The notes under the pieces were generated by a model. The model made no database searches. It was not told the origin of the DNA and saw nothing but the letters and a program-made list of their open reading frames with translations. 20,143 bases of DNA from a virus: IMG/VR virus record IMGVR_UViG_3300027963_000412, positions 1 through 20,143 of that record; one strand, given 5' to 3'. Both the position numbers and the translations under genes were made by a program. The number at the start of each line of letters is the position of its first letter. Position 1 is the stretch's first letter. Below, one piece after another: positions 19,074 through 20,143 of this stretch.

Positions 19074-19898
19074 ATGGCAAGAACTCTTAATTTTCAATAC
19101 CCCTATGGTCAGTATGCTGCAGAACAGCCTATGTGGATGAACTTTTATTGTGCAGAATATTCTTTAAGAAATTCCGATAGAACTAGGCAAGGTGTTCAAA
19201 ATAGAGCTTTTGCTCATCTGATTCTCCCTATGCCAAAAGAACCGGGATATCTTGCCGCACATGAATATGGTGAAAGTAATAATAATCCAGTAGGACCAAT
19301 GTTAAGTCGTGCCGGAATTGCAAATGCTGGTGGAGGTGTACAGGGTGCAATAAATGTTTTAAAAAGAACATTACAACCAGCAACTTTTTATTGGGAACGA
19401 ATGTTTGCAACTTCTACATTTAGAAGATTTAGTAACATAGCCGAAGCTACAATGGTTTCTGAAGCAAGAAAAAAATACTTTTTTCAATATTTGTTTGTAC
19501 CAAAAAATGCAGACGAAGCATTTCAAATAGAAAGTATTGTTGGAACATTTAGAAAATGCTCATATCCAAAGATTGCTACTGGATTGCCAGAAAGAACATA
19601 CCCACAACAATTGTGGACATTAAAGGTATCCAGAGGAAATGGTGTAGCATTTGGTGGCGAACAAAACCTTACTGCAAACTGGCTCGGTGAACCTCTTGTA
19701 TGTGTTTTAGAAACAGTTAAAGTTCAAAAAAATGATGAAAGCGATCCTATAATTAGATATTTGCCAAATGGGGCATCTTCTATAACAATGTTGGGCTTGG
19801 TCTTCAGTGAATTTGAAACCGGAACATATGTTCCTGATACAAATTCAATAATGTCAAAGTCTGAAATCTCTTCTAGATATTTTGGTTCATCTTTATGA
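19074..19898 (+). CDS. 48: Baseplate tail-tube cap protein, gp48-like
   Basis: The 274-aa protein fits the gp48 family: a polar, helical N-terminal half, with A-F-A-H-L-I-L-P-M-P-K near residue 45; a Gly-rich linker (A-N-A-G-G-G-V-Q-G, about 83-91); then the tube-like C-terminal domain with K-Y-F-F-Q-Y-L-F-V-P-K-N-A-D-E-A, I-V-G-T-F-R-K, and a last strand with M-L-G-L-V-F-S-E-F-E. T4 gp48 sits on the hub and is the first ring on which the tail tube is built. T4 gp48 is longer (364 aa). It overlaps the next gene, gp53-like, by ATGA. Assignment is supported by gp53 and gp4 neighbours. Confidence 0.65.
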   Translation: MARTLNFQYPYGQYAAEQPMWMNFYCAEYSLRNSDRTRQGVQNRAFAHLILPMPKEPGYLAAHEYGESNNNPVGPMLSRAGIANAGGGVQGAINVLKRTLQPATFYWERMFATSTFRRFSNIAEATMVSEARKKYFFQYLFVPKNADEAFQIESIVGTFRKCSYPKIATGLPERTYPQQLWTLKVSRGNGVAFGGEQNLTANWLGEPLVCVLETVKVQKNDESDPIIRYLPNGASSITMLGLVFSEFETGTYVPDTNSIMSKSEISSRYFGSSL

Positions 19899-20143
19899 AA
19901 TTTTTTAAAAATTTACCTAAAACGTCTTTTGCTAGTTTATCTGGTGATTTTATAATCTCAGATTTTTTTACTTATCTTGATGTCAATAGAAATGAAATTG
20001 ATATCTCAACAGTAAACATAGATAACAAAACAACTTTAATTGAAGCAGCATACGTAGTTTACAGTGATGTAAATAGTTTTTGGGCTTTTGTTGCAGCCAA
20101 TCAAACTATAAACCCTTTTGATTTATTGGCTGCAAATAATACA
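19895..20143 (+). CDS. 53: Baseplate wedge protein gp53, N-terminal part (cut by the window end)
   Basis: The open frame starts at ATG 19895 overlapping the gp48-like stop and runs past the window edge; 83 residues are visible (MKFFKNLPKTSFASLSGDF onward). The segment I-E-A-A-Y-V-V-Y-S-D-V-N-S-F-W-A-F-V-A-A-N and then I-N-P-F-D-L matches the LysM-like part of gp53, where T4 has an I-Y-G-N-P-x-x-Y-W-V-L-L-x-x-N stretch. gp53 joins the wedges in the baseplate. No defect is seen in the part available. Confidence 0.7.
   Translation, partial: MKFFKNLPKTSFASLSGDFIISDFFTYLDVNRNEIDISTVNIDNKTTLIEAAYVVYSDVNSFWAFVAANQTINPFDLLAANNT

Overview
The window is AT-rich phage DNA. It almost certainly comes from a T4-like contractile-tailed phage (Caudoviricetes) of an aquatic bacterium, of the kind seen in marine and freshwater metagenomes. 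The diagnostic genes are gp32 (single-stranded DNA-binding protein with its H-C-C-C zinc site), gp33-like late-transcription coactivator, gp4-like head-completion nuclease, a gp26-like baseplate hub protein, a tail-tube-like baseplate protein, gp48-like tube cap and the start of gp53. T4-type late promoters (TATAAATA, or the CTAAATA form known from cyanophages) stand directly upstream of most genes. No tRNA, CRISPR array, IS element or integrase was seen. The first 51 bases are a homopolymer of G and are probably an artefact.

Layout. 1-355: no gene; short repeats and a terminator for the minus strand. 356-4253 (mostly minus): five different proteins that all start with nearly the same 25-residue helix ([15 protein letters not shown]-like), four of them with an L/I-x-E protease-like site just after it. 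Each has its own late promoter. A tiny membrane protein is inserted on the plus strand, and an HNH gene sits beside the cluster. 4703-6050: small unknown genes, one with a WYL_2/SH3-like end. 6090-7687: a GMP reductase translationally coupled to a conserved phage protein. 7584-8216 (minus): a GH24-type lysozyme whose first ten residues copy the T4 capsid-targeting peptide. 8277-8966: an Sm-like protein and a small zinc deaminase. 8987-12325: a cysteine-rich 688-residue protein and four small genes. 12295-13226: a zinc metalloprotease-like gene, divergent from a winged-helix protein. 13272-15510 (minus): two virion fibre-like proteins. 15587-16744: gp33 and gp32. 16771-19038 (minus): a tight operon gp4, tube-like protein, gp26-like, a -1 frameshift extension, and a 141-residue protein. 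19074 to the end: gp48-like and partial gp53.

How it fits together. gp33 and gp32 have sigma70-like promoters. The structural genes have late promoters, as expected if gp33 with a phage late sigma factor activates them. At ten genes the late motif lies only 5-7 nt before the ATG, so the messages should have almost no 5' leader. The most notable signals are: (1) a textbook -1 ribosomal frameshift signal at the end of the gp26-like gene (Shine-Dalgarno-like AAGGAGG, slippery T_TTT_TTT, 7-nt spacer, 10-bp stem), which would fuse it to an otherwise start-less 69-codon ORF; (2) the family of proteins with a shared N-terminal tag, best explained as head-packaged internal proteins; and (3) the lysozyme with a T4-like capsid-targeting peptide.
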